Shown piece by piece: positions 1 through 8,748 of a DNA stretch of 64,000 nt. Source of the stretch: Nocardia vinacea. GTDB taxonomy: Bacteria > Actinomycetota > Actinomycetes > Mycobacteriales > Mycobacteriaceae. The stretch spans positions 3,658,001-3,722,000 of the forward strand of contig NZ_CP109149.1 in the NCBI RefSeq assembly GCF_035920345.1. Direction: 5' to 3'. The notes under the pieces are model-generated. The model ran no database searches and was not told where the DNA came from. It saw nothing but the letters and a program-made list of their open reading frames with translations. Every line of letters begins with the position of its first letter. The stretch's first letter is position 1. The translations under genes were made by a program, and so were the position numbers.

Positions 1-506
1 CCGAAATCGGTCAGTGCCGGCTCACCGTAATCGGTGATCAGGATGTTGGCGGGCTTAACATCCCGATGCACGATGCCGAGCCGGTGCGCGGTCTCCAGCG
101 CCCCGGCAACCTTCACCCCCACTTGCAACGACTCCTGCACCGACAGCGGACCGTAACGACGGATTCGGGCGTCGAGGGAATCCTGCGGATAGTAGGGCAT
201 CACCAGATAGGGCAGACCGGATGCGGTGGTGCCGACCTGCAGTACTGCCACGATGTTCGGGTGCCCGGTCAGCCGGCCCATCGCCCGCTGCTCCCGAACA
301 AACCGCTCCCGGTTGCCCTCCGCGAGGTCGGCGGTCAGAATCTTGACCGCCACAGTCCGATCCAAGGCCGTCTGGGAGCACCGATACACCACGCCGAAGC
401 CGCCGCGACCGATCTCCTCGGCGTCGGCGAATCCAGCTTCCGCCAGCTCCACCGGGACCGTGGAGATCACCTCGCGCTGAGTTTTGAACGAGTCGATTTC
501 ACCCAT
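1..506 (-). CDS. Ser/Thr protein kinase, PknK-like, N-terminal part (runs off the window)
   Basis: The reading frame from the ATG at 506 stays open to the window edge, giving about 168 residues of a eukaryotic-type protein kinase. Visible are the glycine-rich loop EIGRGGFGVVYRC (about residues 31-43), the VAVK lysine motif, the catalytic loop HRDVKPAN and the metal-binding DFG at the extreme end. The EIGRGGFGVVYR opening is typical of actinobacterial PknK-type kinases, which carry a large ATPase/regulatory half after the kinase domain; that half lies outside the window, so the PknK assignment is an inference. The gene points away from the catabolic island and looks like part of the flanking chromosome. 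Confidence 0.85.
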   Translation of the reverse strand, partial: MGEIDSFKTQREVISTVPVELAEAGFADAEEIGRGGFGVVYRCSQTALDRTVAVKILTADLAEGNRERFVREQRAMGRLTGHPNIVAVLQVGTTASGLPYLVMPYYPQDSLDARIRRYGPLSVQESLQVGVKVAGALETAHRLGIVHRDVKPANILITDYGEPALTDF

Positions 507-787
507 ATACAGGTCCTGCTCGATGGTGTACCTCAGCATATAGCGCCAGACCAGTGCAGTGGCGTCGCCCTTGGCCCCCGTATCTGCAGCCAACTGAGGG
601 TCTGTCCTGACCTGCAATATTTTGGGGCACGCGTGTCGGCAAGAGTGCTAGCTGGTGGGGTCGATTCCCGCGGTCGGGCGGGTGCTTGGCGGGTAGTGGC
701 CGATGATCCCGCTGTTGGCTTTTCCGCAGGCGCCGTTGGCGAAGTTGATCCATGGTCCGGCACCGGCCGACCCGCTCGTTCGGGTGC

Positions 788-866
788 CCGACCGCGATCT
801 CGTCTATGTGGAATCCGTCGACGAGGCAGTCGCCGGAATCGACGACGGCGCAACGGTTCTCGTCCC
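788..866 (+). pseudogene. CoA-transferase subunit A, N-terminal scrap
   Basis: On the plus strand about 25 codons read VYVESVDEAVAGIDDGATV, which matches the usual N-terminus of the A subunit of 3-oxoacid/3-oxoadipate CoA-transferases (a short strand, then DGATVLVGGFG). The homology stops at about 864-868. Directly after it the same DNA codes, on the opposite strand, for the end of a CoA-transferase A subunit. The simplest reading is that one gene was split by an inversion and this is its 5' piece. No usable full-length product remains. Confidence 0.5.
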
Positions 867-1340
867 CTGGACGATGGTCGACGCGGCGGCCGTGGCCATG
901 ACGGGGCCGAAATTCCGGGCGGTCTTGCGGTAGACCAGGTTGCCCAGGGTGTCGGCGCGATGGGCGCTGATCAGTGCGACATCACCCTTGATCGGGTATT
1001 CGAGAACGTATGTGCGCCCGTCGATTTCGCGGATCTCCTTGCCCTCGGCCAGCGGTGTGCCGACCCCGGTCGGGCAGAAGAACGCACCGATGCCCGCACC
1101 CGCCGGCGCGCATTCGCTCGGCGAGATTGCCCTGTGGGACGACCTCGAGTTCGACCTCGCCCGCGCGGTACAGCGTGTCGAAGACATACGAGTCGGTCTG
1201 TCGTGGGAAGGAGCAGATCACTTTCCGGACCCGACCGGCCTGCAACAGGGCGGCCAGCCCGACCTCACCGTTGCCCGCGTTGTTCGAGACGATGGTCAGA
1301 TCCTTCGCGCCCTGGCGGATGAGCCCGTCGATGTTGATTG
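864..1340 (-). pseudogene. 3-oxoacid CoA-transferase subunit A, middle and C-terminal part, frameshifted
   Basis: Two minus-strand frames together give most of a class I CoA-transferase A subunit. The upstream frame (about 1100-1340) contains LIRQGAKDL, GRVRKVICSFPRQTDS and GEVELEVVPQGNLAERMRAGG. The downstream frame (about 880-1105) continues with AGIGAFFCPTGVGTPLAEGK and then ARNFGPVMATAA. A frameshift lies near 1098-1110. The 5' end is cut by an IS481-like element at about 1340, and the 3' end abuts the inverted scrap at about 866. In aromatic catabolism such enzymes activate 3-oxoadipate or succinyl derivatives; this copy is dead. Confidence 0.75.
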
Positions 1341-2130
1341 TTCAGCAGCAGACTCGGTGATCGCCGTGGGTGCAGTGTTGGTAGCAGCCGGCGTCGCATC
1401 CTTTCGTGTGCGGAACAGCGTCACCGGGGAGGCCATGCCCAGGGACTGATGTGGGCGTTGGGTGTTGTAGCTGTGCACCCATTCATCGAGGGCGGGCTGC
1501 GCGGCTTCGATTGTGGCAAATGGCCCCACTTCGTCGAGCAGTTCGCGTCGCAGCGTTCGGTGGAACCGCTCGATCTTGCCGGTGGTCGTCGGTGATCGCC
1601 GTTTCGTCAGGCGGGCGCTGATGCCGTGCTCGCGGCAGGTGCGCTCGAAGAGCACCTCGACGGGTAGCGGGCGGGTGAACCTGCCGGTGAACTGCTTACC
1701 GCTGTCGGTGAGGACTTCGAAGGGAACGCCCCATCGCCCCATCGCGGCGACGAACGCTGCGCACACGGCCACACCGGAAGGCTTCTCGAGCACGGTGGCG
1801 ACGACGATGAATCGTGAGTGGTCGTCGATCCCGGTCAAGATCTTGCATTCGCGACCTCCTACCAGAAAGATCCCTCCGACCAGGTCGAGCTGCCACAGGT
1901 GCATCGGAGCTTCGCGTTCCCACCGCTTGTAGATTCGTTTGTGTTGCTGTTCTTGAGGATTGATCAGTTCGTTCCTGGTAAGGGCTCGGTGGACAGGGCA
2001 CGATTGCCGAGTTCCTGTCGCAGCTCGTGCGCGATGCGGCGTGCTCCCCACCGGCGGTGCTGTCGGCGCATCTCACAGACGGACGCTTCGATCACGGGGT
2101 GCGTGCGGCGCACAGCATGGTGGCAACGAT
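1296..2130 (-). pseudogene. IS481-family DDE transposase, frameshifted and N-terminally truncated
   Basis: The frame from about 2010 down to 1296 codes for an IS481-type integrase core: WQLDLVGGIFL and TGIDDHSRF (first Asp region), VLTDSGKQFTGRF (second Asp), then KIERFHRTLRRELLDE (Glu) and YNTQRPHQSLGMASPVTLF. The upstream part, EMRRQHRRWGARRIAHEL, sits in another frame, so there is a frameshift near 2000-2010. The N-terminal helix-turn-helix domain is missing. The downstream frame has no stop of its own near the element end and reads through into the CoA-transferase remnant. The transposase is therefore inactive as it stands. Confidence 0.85.
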
Positions 2131-2165
2131 CGCGACCGGGACAGCTACAGTTCCGCTAGGTGATT
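1337..2165 (-). mobile_element. IS481-like insertion sequence remnant
   Basis: The element is defined by the broken IS481 transposase. Its left boundary is placed at about 1335-1340, where CoA-transferase homology stops and a TGT-starting sequence begins; IS481 elements usually begin TGT and end ACA. The right end is not clear because transposase homology fades near 2130-2165 before an intact N-terminal domain would be reached. It probably helped to break the CoA-transferase gene at the island's left border. Confidence 0.6.
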
Positions 2166-2489
2166 GCGCGTGAGGCTCACCGGTGATGGTGACCTCCGAT
2201 GTCGGGACGCCTCCGGCAAGGGTGCGCGCTGCACTTCCATCGGTCCACCCGAGGCTGTTAACTTGAAGATTCTGGGATCGTATCCCCCGCAGGGTTCGAC
2301 GGACCTGCGGAGTTGGCCACCGTGGCGGTGAGGTCAGGGGGTTTCCCGCGTCGTCGGTAGCGTCAAGTCGACCCTGCGGCGAGGACGTTCACCAACTCGT
2401 CCGCCCATTCGGCGTCGATCGCTGTGCGCCGGCAGCCCGGCGCCAGAAGACAGCCGCGGTGGCGGTATCCGGCATCGATCGAAGTTGTG
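2166..2489. other. Non-coding or decayed stretch, possible regulator tail
   Basis: No intact gene was found here. On the minus strand, near 2365-2480, a short frame ends in AEWADELVNVLAAG followed by a stop, which resembles the last helix of some TetR regulators next to transporters. That is weak evidence, and the fragment may be chance. The stretch separates the IS remnant from an MFS transporter tail and looks like border debris. Confidence 0.25.
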
Positions 2490-2690
2490 CTTCCGCTATG
2501 CCGTCGCCTCGAGCCGAGGCGCCGCGTTGTCGTTACGGATGACAGGGAACAGGTTGGGTCAGGTCTTCATCCCTGCCGCGGCGGGAGTCATGTTGTCCAG
2601 CACAGGTATCGGGGCAGCGTTCGTCACGACGGGAGCTTTGTTGTCCGCCGCGGCAGCATCGACGTGGCGCGCTCATCCTGACACCGCCGC
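2490..2690 (+). pseudogene. MFS transporter, C-terminal remnant
   Basis: About 60 codons read RGAALSLRMTGNRLGQVF, then IPAAAGVMLSSTGIGAAFVT and a further hydrophobic run (ALLSAAAAST). This is the usual last part of a major facilitator: a short amphipathic loop with the TGNRLGQ motif, then two closing membrane helices. There is no upstream transporter body and no start codon in a sensible place, so only the 3' end of the gene survives. An aromatic-acid transporter would fit the island, but the fragment is too short to say. Confidence 0.55.
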
Positions 2691-2729
2691 ACCCAGAACC
2701 CGCATCGAGAAAGACTGGGCAAGTACAAC

Positions 2730-2921
2730 TCAGCCGTTTCCAAGGTCGAAGTCGAGGCTTTCCACCAGCACTCCGAATGCACGGTCAGTCCGGCGCTGCA
2801 GCCTCTTCCCGGCCCAGTAGTCATAGTCGAATGGGACGTAGGTCGACGCGAGGCCCGCAACACCCTCCGCGATGTACCAGCCGACCTCCGCGATCAGCCA
2901 TATGGTGTTGGATTTCGTCAT
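2730..2921 (-). CDS. Hypothetical small protein, 63 aa
   Basis: The ATG at 2921 opens a 63-residue frame beginning MTKSNTIWLIAEVGWYIAEG and including PFDYDYWAGKRLQRRTD. The N-terminal half is hydrophobic enough for one membrane-embedded helix and the C-terminal half is charged. The protein family was not recognised. It lies downstream of the module 1 operon on the same strand, about 150 nt after it, and could be a genuine small gene or the remnant of a larger one. No strong ribosome binding site was picked out. Confidence 0.3.
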   Translation of the reverse strand: MTKSNTIWLIAEVGWYIAEGVAGLASTYVPFDYDYWAGKRLQRRTDRAFGVLVESLDFDLGNG

Positions 2922-3070
2922 CACGTAGCTACCTCAATTGTCGAATGAGTAATTCGGTGAGTTGGCGATGGGCCGGCGCGACCACGACGCCAGGAATGCA
3001 GGCTCGACGACAACGTCCATGTCAAAGGCTCTGATGATCTGAATGTCCTGCCGGCCCACCGTGCTCGAAC

Positions 3071-4039
3071 TCAGTTGCGGCGCTGAGCTTTCCAGTCGTG
3101 TCGACGTGCCTCGCGGATCGCCGGCGCTTCTGGGCCCGGAACGACGGTGTTGCGGATCGTGCCGAGTGTCGCGACGGTCATCTCGACCACGTCGCCGGGC
3201 TGGAGTGGCTCCGGCGTGCGCGTACCGGAGCGACCCCACAACTCACCGAGACATCCGCCATTGCCGAGGGTTCCGGATCCGAGGACGTCTCCGGCCCTGA
3301 CCCACGTCCCGCGTGACGCTTGTGCCAGAAGTTCGTCGAACGACCAGCTCATGTTGCGCAGGTTGTCCCGGCCGATGACTGTGCCGTTCACCGACACAGT
3401 CCCGTCGAGGTCCAAGAGGCCGTCGGCAGTCAGAAATGGATCGAGTTCATCGGCTGTGACGAGGAACGGGCCGAGCGTGGTAGCGAAATCCTTGCCCTTG
3501 GCCGGGCCGAGGCCGACCTTCATCTCCCCGGCTTGGAGGTCTCGAGCCGACCAGTCGTTGAAGATCGTGTAGCCGAAGATGTAGTCCCGAGCCTCTGCCG
3601 GTGTGACGGACGATCCGTCCCGCGACACGATGGCTGCGACCTCGAGTTCGTAGTCCATCACCTGGCATCCCGGTGGCACGGCTACGTCGTCATGGGCACC
3701 GATCATCGCGTAGGGATTACTGAAGTAGAAGACTGGTCTCTTGTACCACTCGGGCTCGACTTCGGCCGCAGCCGCCATCGATCGGCCGGCCCCAACGATG
3801 TGCTCTTCGAAGGCTGCGAAGTCGCGCACTGTGGGGGGCTCTATCGGCGGGAGCAGCCGCACCGCAGTGAGATCGACGGGACGTCTACCCAGTGCGGCGG
3901 CCCCGGCTTCGAAGGCGACCGGGAGTCCGGCGCGAACAAGCTCGAGGATCGTGGTCTGCCGGTCGAACGCGTGCAGGCCGTCGTCGCTGGCGACGCCGGT
4001 CGTGACCTGACCATCCTGAACCCACGTGGCGAAACGCAT
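3071..4039 (-). CDS. Fumarylacetoacetate hydrolase (FAHD) family protein, module 1 copy
   Basis: The protein has 322 residues from the ATG at 4039, which is preceded by GGAG at good spacing; an in-frame start further upstream is less likely. It opens MRFATWVQDGQVTTGV, the usual small N-terminal domain, and has the FAHD core: YELEVAAIV with the metal-binding acidic residues, FGYTIFNDWSARDLQ and GSGTLGNGGCLGE. Family members hydrolyse or decarboxylate C-C bonds of acylpyruvates and 2-oxo-dioates in a Mg-dependent way. It is the last gene of the module 1 operon, 49 nt after the cyclase gene, and probably acts on a late ring-cleavage product. A close paralogue is encoded at 27103-28071. Confidence 0.88.
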   Translation of the reverse strand: MRFATWVQDGQVTTGVASDDGLHAFDRQTTILELVRAGLPVAFEAGAAALGRRPVDLTAVRLLPPIEPPTVRDFAAFEEHIVGAGRSMAAAAEVEPEWYKRPVFYFSNPYAMIGAHDDVAVPPGCQVMDYELEVAAIVSRDGSSVTPAEARDYIFGYTIFNDWSARDLQAGEMKVGLGPAKGKDFATTLGPFLVTADELDPFLTADGLLDLDGTVSVNGTVIGRDNLRNMSWSFDELLAQASRGTWVRAGDVLGSGTLGNGGCLGELWGRSGTRTPEPLQPGDVVEMTVATLGTIRNTVVPGPEAPAIREARRHDWKAQRRN

Positions 4040-4088
4040 GGGTGAAGCTCCTATCGTGTTGGTACGCGGGCTCAGCCCGCCGGTCGAG

Positions 4089-5105
4089 TCACTTGATCGC
4101 GACGGGGTTGACCGGCGCACCGACGGCGCCCGTCACCGGAATGGGCGCGGCAGTCAAGAAGAAGTCGAAGATCCCGTCGGAGGCGCAGTCTGCGGCAAGC
4201 TTGTCGAGATCCCACATCTCCCCGATGAAAAGCCCCATGTGCGGGATCACGACCTGGTGCAGCGGTTGGAAGGCGTTCTCGAATTCGTTGGGGCGGACTT
4301 CGAAGCCCCACGTATCGGTGGCGATCGCGGCGACCTCCCGGTCGTGGAGCCAACCCGCGGTCGTGAAGGACAACCCGGGGGCGGCACCGCCGGCGTAGCT
4401 GCCCCATCCGTCGCGACGGACCCGGGACAGCTGCCCGGTGCGGACGAGCATGATGTCGCCACGCCCGACGACGGACGATTCCCCCTGCGCGGAGATGGTG
4501 TTCTCCAGGTCCTCGACGGTGATCGCGTAGCCGTCGGGCAGCTCCCCGTCTTCCCTGAGCGCGCGACCCACGTCGAGCAGCACGCCGCGCCCTGCGATGC
4601 GGTCGGCCACGGTCTCGATGCCCGTCAGAAGATCGCCCTCGCTGGTGACGACCTTGGACGCGGGACGTCCGTTGTAGGCGACACCGTGGTCGAAGATGTG
4701 GCCCAGCCCGTCCCACTGGGTGGAGGCTTGCAGCGGCATCACCACGTAGTCATCGGCACCGCCGAAGCCGTGCGGCATATCGGGTTCACCGAATTCAGCA
4801 TCGAGGCCGCTGACCAGCATGGTGTGCACCGGGTTGTTGCGCTTTCGCCAGCCGTGCTGCGGGCCGTTTGCGTCGAAGCTCTGGGCGAGCGAGAAGGCAG
4901 CGCCCCGACGAATTCTGGAGGCACCCTCGACCCGCTTCGCGTCATCGAGGAAGTTCATGGTGCCCAGCACGTCGTCGTCGCCCCACCGTCCCCAGTTCGA
5001 GCAGCGCGATGCGGCTTCGGCGATAGCGTCCTCGGCGGCGGGACTGTAGAAGGGACTGTTCGTGTCGACGTTGCGAGTCTCGGCAACGGCGTTGGTGTCG
5101 GGCAT
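4089..5105 (-). CDS. Cyclase-family metal-dependent hydrolase, module 1 copy
   Basis: The 338-residue product belongs to the cyclase/kynurenine formamidase-like family (PF04199). It shows DDVLGTMNFLDDAKR, an N-terminal signature of the long form, and the core ASTQWDGLGHIFDHG. Relative to the canonical HxGTHxDxxxH metal motif, both early His positions are Gln while the Asp and last His remain, a variant seen widely in actinobacterial members. Later motifs are RGDIMLVRTGQLSR and PLHQVVIPHMGLFIGE. The family hydrolyses amides, lactones or esters. The position between the C-C hydrolase and FAHD genes suggests that it opens a lactone or similar ring-cleavage intermediate. A diverged, frameshifted copy lies at 28165-29109. 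Confidence 0.85.
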   Translation of the reverse strand: MPDTNAVAETRNVDTNSPFYSPAAEDAIAEAASRCSNWGRWGDDDVLGTMNFLDDAKRVEGASRIRRGAAFSLAQSFDANGPQHGWRKRNNPVHTMLVSGLDAEFGEPDMPHGFGGADDYVVMPLQASTQWDGLGHIFDHGVAYNGRPASKVVTSEGDLLTGIETVADRIAGRGVLLDVGRALREDGELPDGYAITVEDLENTISAQGESSVVGRGDIMLVRTGQLSRVRRDGWGSYAGGAAPGLSFTTAGWLHDREVAAIATDTWGFEVRPNEFENAFQPLHQVVIPHMGLFIGEMWDLDKLAADCASDGIFDFFLTAAPIPVTGAVGAPVNPVAIK

Positions 5106-5158
5106 GTGGGATCCTCACCAGATTGATGGGCGGACAATGCAATCGGCTGGCTTGGGTA

Positions 5159-6331
5159 CTAACCAGTCGGTTGCGGGACCATGGCCGCGAAGGTGTCGGT
5201 GACCCAATCAGCGATGTAGGCGCCGACGTGGGGGAGGTGATCGATCCCGATGTGCTCGGCACCGCCCTCCTGCCGGGTGAAGATGCGAAGGTCGCGAGAG
5301 GGTGCGTTCACCGCCTGCTCATAGGACCGGTGCGCGTACTCCAAGGGAATTTGCCGATCGTTCTCGCCGTGCACGATCAGGAACGGCACCGTGATCTTGT
5401 CGACGACGCCATCGAGGTGAATCGAGTCGGCGAACTCGATGAACTCGTCGAGATCGTCATAGCCCCAGACCCATTTGACATGGTCCCAGTAGTGCGGCAC
5501 CGGGTGCTCGCCCTCGCGGTCGAGCCGACGCCGCTGCACGGCACCCCAGTTGTGGTTGGCTCCCCAGGCGACGCACAGGGCGAAGCGCTTCTCGAAGGCC
5601 GCGACCCGGGGCGAGTAATAGCCGCCCAACGACCAGCCCACGACCCCCATCCGGGCGGTATCGACATCATTTCTGGCCGTCAGCCAGTCGACGACCCAGC
5701 TGGCCCAGGTCTCGGACTCGCGGCGTGCGATCAGACCTTGTAGCCGAAGTGCCTCCCCGGAGCCGGGTTGGTCGAGCATGAGACACGAAATACCCCGATC
5801 TGCCAACTCGGCCCAGAATCCCGAGATGTACATGTGTTCCTTGGTCGAGTCCAGGCCGTTGATGAGCATGATGACCGGAGCCGGCCCGTCCGACGTCGCC
5901 GGTGCCGCCGAGAAATAACCGGGCAGTGTCGTGTCCTCGAATGGGATGGCAACCCGGGTGATGCTGTGGTCACGAAGGTCGAATCCTTTCTGAGCCAGCT
6001 CCAGCACCCGGCGGTAGATGGACACGCGGTCGGGGTGACCCGCGGAGAGCATCCGCTCGGCGGTGCACAGATAATTCGTGGCACGGGCATAGATCCCGCC
6101 GGCGGTCCGATCGTGGCCCGCCTTCTCCGCGGCCCGAGCCGACTCCACCAGCGAATCCGTGAGGTCGGTCCAGACCTTCAGGAACTCGCCCGTGCCGGCA
6201 TCGCTACCTCCTTTCGCGGCCTCGAGCAGCGGGCGGCAAGCGCGGTCGACCTCGTCGATCCGGCCGCCGGAGTTCATAGCGCCTACCACGGACATGTTCC
6301 AGACGTAGTTGCCCGGGAAGTATTCGAACAT
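5159..6331 (-). CDS. DUF1100-type alpha/beta hydrolase (pseudooxynicotine-hydrolase-like), module 1
   Basis: Translation from the ATG at 6331 gives 390 residues starting MFEYFPGNYVWN. A helical N-terminal region of about 150 residues is followed by an alpha/beta hydrolase core with the oxyanion region LINGLDSTKEH, nucleophile elbow VVGWSLGGYY, acid loop HGENDRQIP and a C-terminal EHIGIDH histidine. This layout matches the family of 2,6-dihydroxypseudooxynicotine hydrolase and fungal Ayg1-type enzymes, which cut C-C bonds next to a carbonyl. In this operon it most likely hydrolyses the meta-cleavage product in place of a BphD/MhpC-type enzyme. The exact substrate is not known. A paralogue lies at 29162-30361. 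Confidence 0.85.
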   Translation of the reverse strand: MFEYFPGNYVWNMSVVGAMNSGGRIDEVDRACRPLLEAAKGGSDAGTGEFLKVWTDLTDSLVESARAAEKAGHDRTAGGIYARATNYLCTAERMLSAGHPDRVSIYRRVLELAQKGFDLRDHSITRVAIPFEDTTLPGYFSAAPATSDGPAPVIMLINGLDSTKEHMYISGFWAELADRGISCLMLDQPGSGEALRLQGLIARRESETWASWVVDWLTARNDVDTARMGVVGWSLGGYYSPRVAAFEKRFALCVAWGANHNWGAVQRRRLDREGEHPVPHYWDHVKWVWGYDDLDEFIEFADSIHLDGVVDKITVPFLIVHGENDRQIPLEYAHRSYEQAVNAPSRDLRIFTRQEGGAEHIGIDHLPHVGAYIADWVTDTFAAMVPQPTG

Positions 6332-6375
6332 CAGGCTCTCTCTGTTGCGTGAAATTCGGGTGTGGGGTGGGGTGC

Positions 6376-7209
6376 TCAGGCGCCCGGCATCGTGGCGAGA
6401 AGTTCGGGGATACTCATCAGTGCCCGGTTCAGGGCGCCCGAATCCGCCAAAACCGTCTGTCCGGTCATGACTGTGTTGTGTCGTGACGCCAGGAATGCGT
6501 AGAGCGGGCCGTACTCCTCCGGCGAGGGCATGTGCTGAAGCGGAGCCAGCCACTCGAACTGCTGTCGGAAAGCGTCAGCCGGTATGTCGGACTGTAGGGA
6601 ATTCTGCAGATCGAGTGCGGCAGGTCCGCGCAGCTGACTGTTCGCGATACCGGTCGGTGCAACCGCGTTGACGCGGACTCGGGGTGCGAACTCGAAGGAC
6701 ATCTGATTGACCAGGGCGCGAATGGCACCCTTGCTCGCGGTGTAGGCCACTCCTCCCCCGTCGGCGGCGAACGCCGCCTGCGAGCAGGTCAACACGACAG
6801 CACCCCCTTCGGCCTCGAGCAGGTCGAGGAAGATCCGTGCGGTCAGGACGTAGCCCTTGACGTTGATACTGAAGACTTCGTCGAGGAGGGTGTCGACACG
6901 CTCCACCGGGATGTCGGCCAATCGCACGTTGCCGTCCCAGATGCCCTGGGCTCCCACGATCGTCGTCAGCCGGCCGAAGCGCCCGACGATCTCGTCGCGG
7001 CAACGCGTCAGGTCGGAGATGCTGCGGACGTCGCCCTGTACCACCAGTACGTCGTCGCCGAACTCTTCCCGGAGCGTCGCGACTTTCTTTTCGTCGTATT
7101 CGAACAGTGCCAGCGTGGCGCCCTCGTCACGGAAGTACCGGGCGATGCCGAGTCCGAGGCCGGAGCCTGAGCCGGTGATGAGAACGACGTGGTCGTCGAG
7201 AAGTTGCAT
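6376..7209 (-). CDS. Short-chain dehydrogenase, cis-dihydrodiol dehydrogenase-like, module 1
   Basis: The gene encodes 277 residues from the ATG at 7209. It has the NAD-binding TGSGSGLGLGIARYF loop (about residues 12-26), DVRS, the NVKGY region, a Ser in the TCSQAAFA strand and the catalytic YTASKGA. The C-terminal part, with LNRALMS near the end, resembles BphB-type dehydrogenases. It should oxidise the cis-dihydrodiol made by the dioxygenase encoded just upstream to a catechol, with NAD+. The closest relative in the window is at 30389-31234, and a third, more distant one is at 49799-50632. Confidence 0.87.
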   Translation of the reverse strand: MQLLDDHVVLITGSGSGLGLGIARYFRDEGATLALFEYDEKKVATLREEFGDDVLVVQGDVRSISDLTRCRDEIVGRFGRLTTIVGAQGIWDGNVRLADIPVERVDTLLDEVFSINVKGYVLTARIFLDLLEAEGGAVVLTCSQAAFAADGGGVAYTASKGAIRALVNQMSFEFAPRVRVNAVAPTGIANSQLRGPAALDLQNSLQSDIPADAFRQQFEWLAPLQHMPSPEEYGPLYAFLASRHNTVMTGQTVLADSGALNRALMSIPELLATMPGA

Positions 7210-7275
7210 AGTTGTAGTCCTTTTTGGGATGTGGCTGGCATGACATGTGGCGTGAATCGAGCCTGCCGACACCGA

Positions 7276-8520
7276 TCAACGGACGGCTGAAGGGGCCTGA
7301 TCGGGGTTCGACGCGTGCGCGAGAGCGAGGGCCTCGTCCCAGGTGCCGCCTCGAGCGAGGATCTTGCGATAGCCTCGCAACGACCGTGCGAGCCCACTGG
7401 CGAACACGGAGTGGAACTCACCGCCTCGGCCGAACAGGACCAGGAATTCGTCGGTGAACAGCGATCCCTCCGCGACGTAGATCTCGTCACCGGGGGACCG
7501 CCGCCCGTAGCTGTGGAACCGATGTCCGAACTGATCGCTCCAGAAGTAGGGCACGCCGCCGAAGGACTCGTCGGTGCCGCGGGCGATGTTGAGCCCTACG
7601 TGCCTGCCCTTCTCGACGGCGTGTGTCCAGTGCTCGATACGCAACGGCTCGCGGAACATCGGGTGATCGGAACGGGCGACGTCACCGGCCGCCCACACTC
7701 CGGGCACGTTTGTTCTACCCGCCGCGTCGGTGAGCACTCCTCTGTCCAGCGCGACACCCGAGCCGAGAAGCCAATCCGCGTCTGGGTCGACCCCGATGCC
7801 GGCGACCACGTAGGAGCTCTGATGCGTCGAGCCGTCCGCCAAGTGCAGCGTGTAGGCGCCCAGTCCACCCGTCACGGACGTGACAGCACTCGACATCTTC
7901 AACCGGACACCGTGCTTGGCGTGCAGGTCGGCGATCACCTGGCCGAGCTCGGGCCCGACGATGGTGTCCAAAGGTCGCTCGGTGTCGTGCACGACCGTGA
8001 TGGATACACCGTGGGCGGTGAGTCCAGCTGCGATCTCGAGCCCGATGAGACCCGCGCCGACGACGGTCACGTCCCCGTGGCGGGCGGCTGCCCGCCGTAG
8101 CGCACTGAGATCCTCCGGGGTCCGGAGAACCGGAAGCGCTTCACCGTCGACCGTGGTGAGTACCCGTGGGCGACCACCGCACGCCAGAACAACGGCGTCC
8201 CACGGCAGCGTTTCACCGTGATCGGTGATCACGTATTTGCGATCGACGTCGAGACCCACCGCTCGGTGCCCGAGCATGAGCGAAATACGGTTCTCACTGA
8301 TTCTCTCTGCCGAGCGAATCTCGAGAAGCTCCGGCTCACCACGGCCGAGAAGCAAGCCCTTCGACAGCGTCGGGCGGTCATAGGGATGGTGCAGTTCGGA
8401 GCCCAGGACGGTGATCCGACCCTCGAACCCGCCCTCACGCAATCCATCGGCTGCCGCCAGGCCCGCCGCCGACGCCCCTACCACGACGACATTGTCGGTC
8501 TCCAACAGCGCGGCCGTCAC
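7276..8520 (-). CDS. Ferredoxin reductase of the module 1 dioxygenase
   Basis: The 414-residue flavoprotein has an N-terminal FAD site VVVGASAAGLAAADGLREGG, a DRPTLSKGLLLG stretch, a central NAD site VVGAGLIGLEIAAGL and the second FAD motif VWAAGDVA, followed by the C-terminal dimerisation domain. This is the glutathione-reductase-like class typical of biphenyl/toluene and phenanthrene dioxygenase reductases. The start chosen is the GTG at 8520, which overlaps the ferredoxin stop by 4 nt (GTGA) and places the flavin motif at the usual distance. It transfers electrons from NADH to the adjacent [3Fe-4S] ferredoxin. A parallel gene serves module 2 at 36867. Confidence 0.9.
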   Translation of the reverse strand: MTAALLETDNVVVVGASAAGLAAADGLREGGFEGRITVLGSELHHPYDRPTLSKGLLLGRGEPELLEIRSAERISENRISLMLGHRAVGLDVDRKYVITDHGETLPWDAVVLACGGRPRVLTTVDGEALPVLRTPEDLSALRRAAARHGDVTVVGAGLIGLEIAAGLTAHGVSITVVHDTERPLDTIVGPELGQVIADLHAKHGVRLKMSSAVTSVTGGLGAYTLHLADGSTHQSSYVVAGIGVDPDADWLLGSGVALDRGVLTDAAGRTNVPGVWAAGDVARSDHPMFREPLRIEHWTHAVEKGRHVGLNIARGTDESFGGVPYFWSDQFGHRFHSYGRRSPGDEIYVAEGSLFTDEFLVLFGRGGEFHSVFASGLARSLRGYRKILARGGTWDEALALAHASNPDQAPSAVR

Positions 8521-8732
8521 GTCGGCCCGGGACCTTGGAGGATGGCTTGGGCCGGGCACGCTCGTACCGCCTCTGCGAGGTCGTCGACATCATCGGGATC
8601 GACGTCGTGACGCAGCAGGACCGCCGCTGGGGCGTCTGCCGGAAGATCGAAGACATCGGGCAAAATGCTCGTGCAGATCCCATAGGAACGACACCGGACG
8701 CTGTCCAAACGGACGACGGTCTGGTCACTCAT
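8517..8732 (-). CDS. [3Fe-4S] ferredoxin of the module 1 dioxygenase
   Basis: This is a 71-residue acidic ferredoxin. Cysteines appear as CRSYGIC near residue 14 and in ACPAQA near residue 60. The usual second cysteine of a [4Fe-4S] motif is replaced by Tyr/Gly positions, so a [3Fe-4S] cluster is expected, as in ferredoxins of actinobacterial P450s and of phenanthrene/phthalate dioxygenases. The ATG at 8732 lies 16 nt after the beta-subunit gene. It carries electrons from the reductase encoded next to it to the Rieske centre of the alpha subunit. Confidence 0.9.
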   Translation of the reverse strand: MSDQTVVRLDSVRCRSYGICTSILPDVFDLPADAPAAVLLRHDVDPDDVDDLAEAVRACPAQAILQGPGPT

Positions 8733-8748
8733 CGAAACAATCCTTTGC

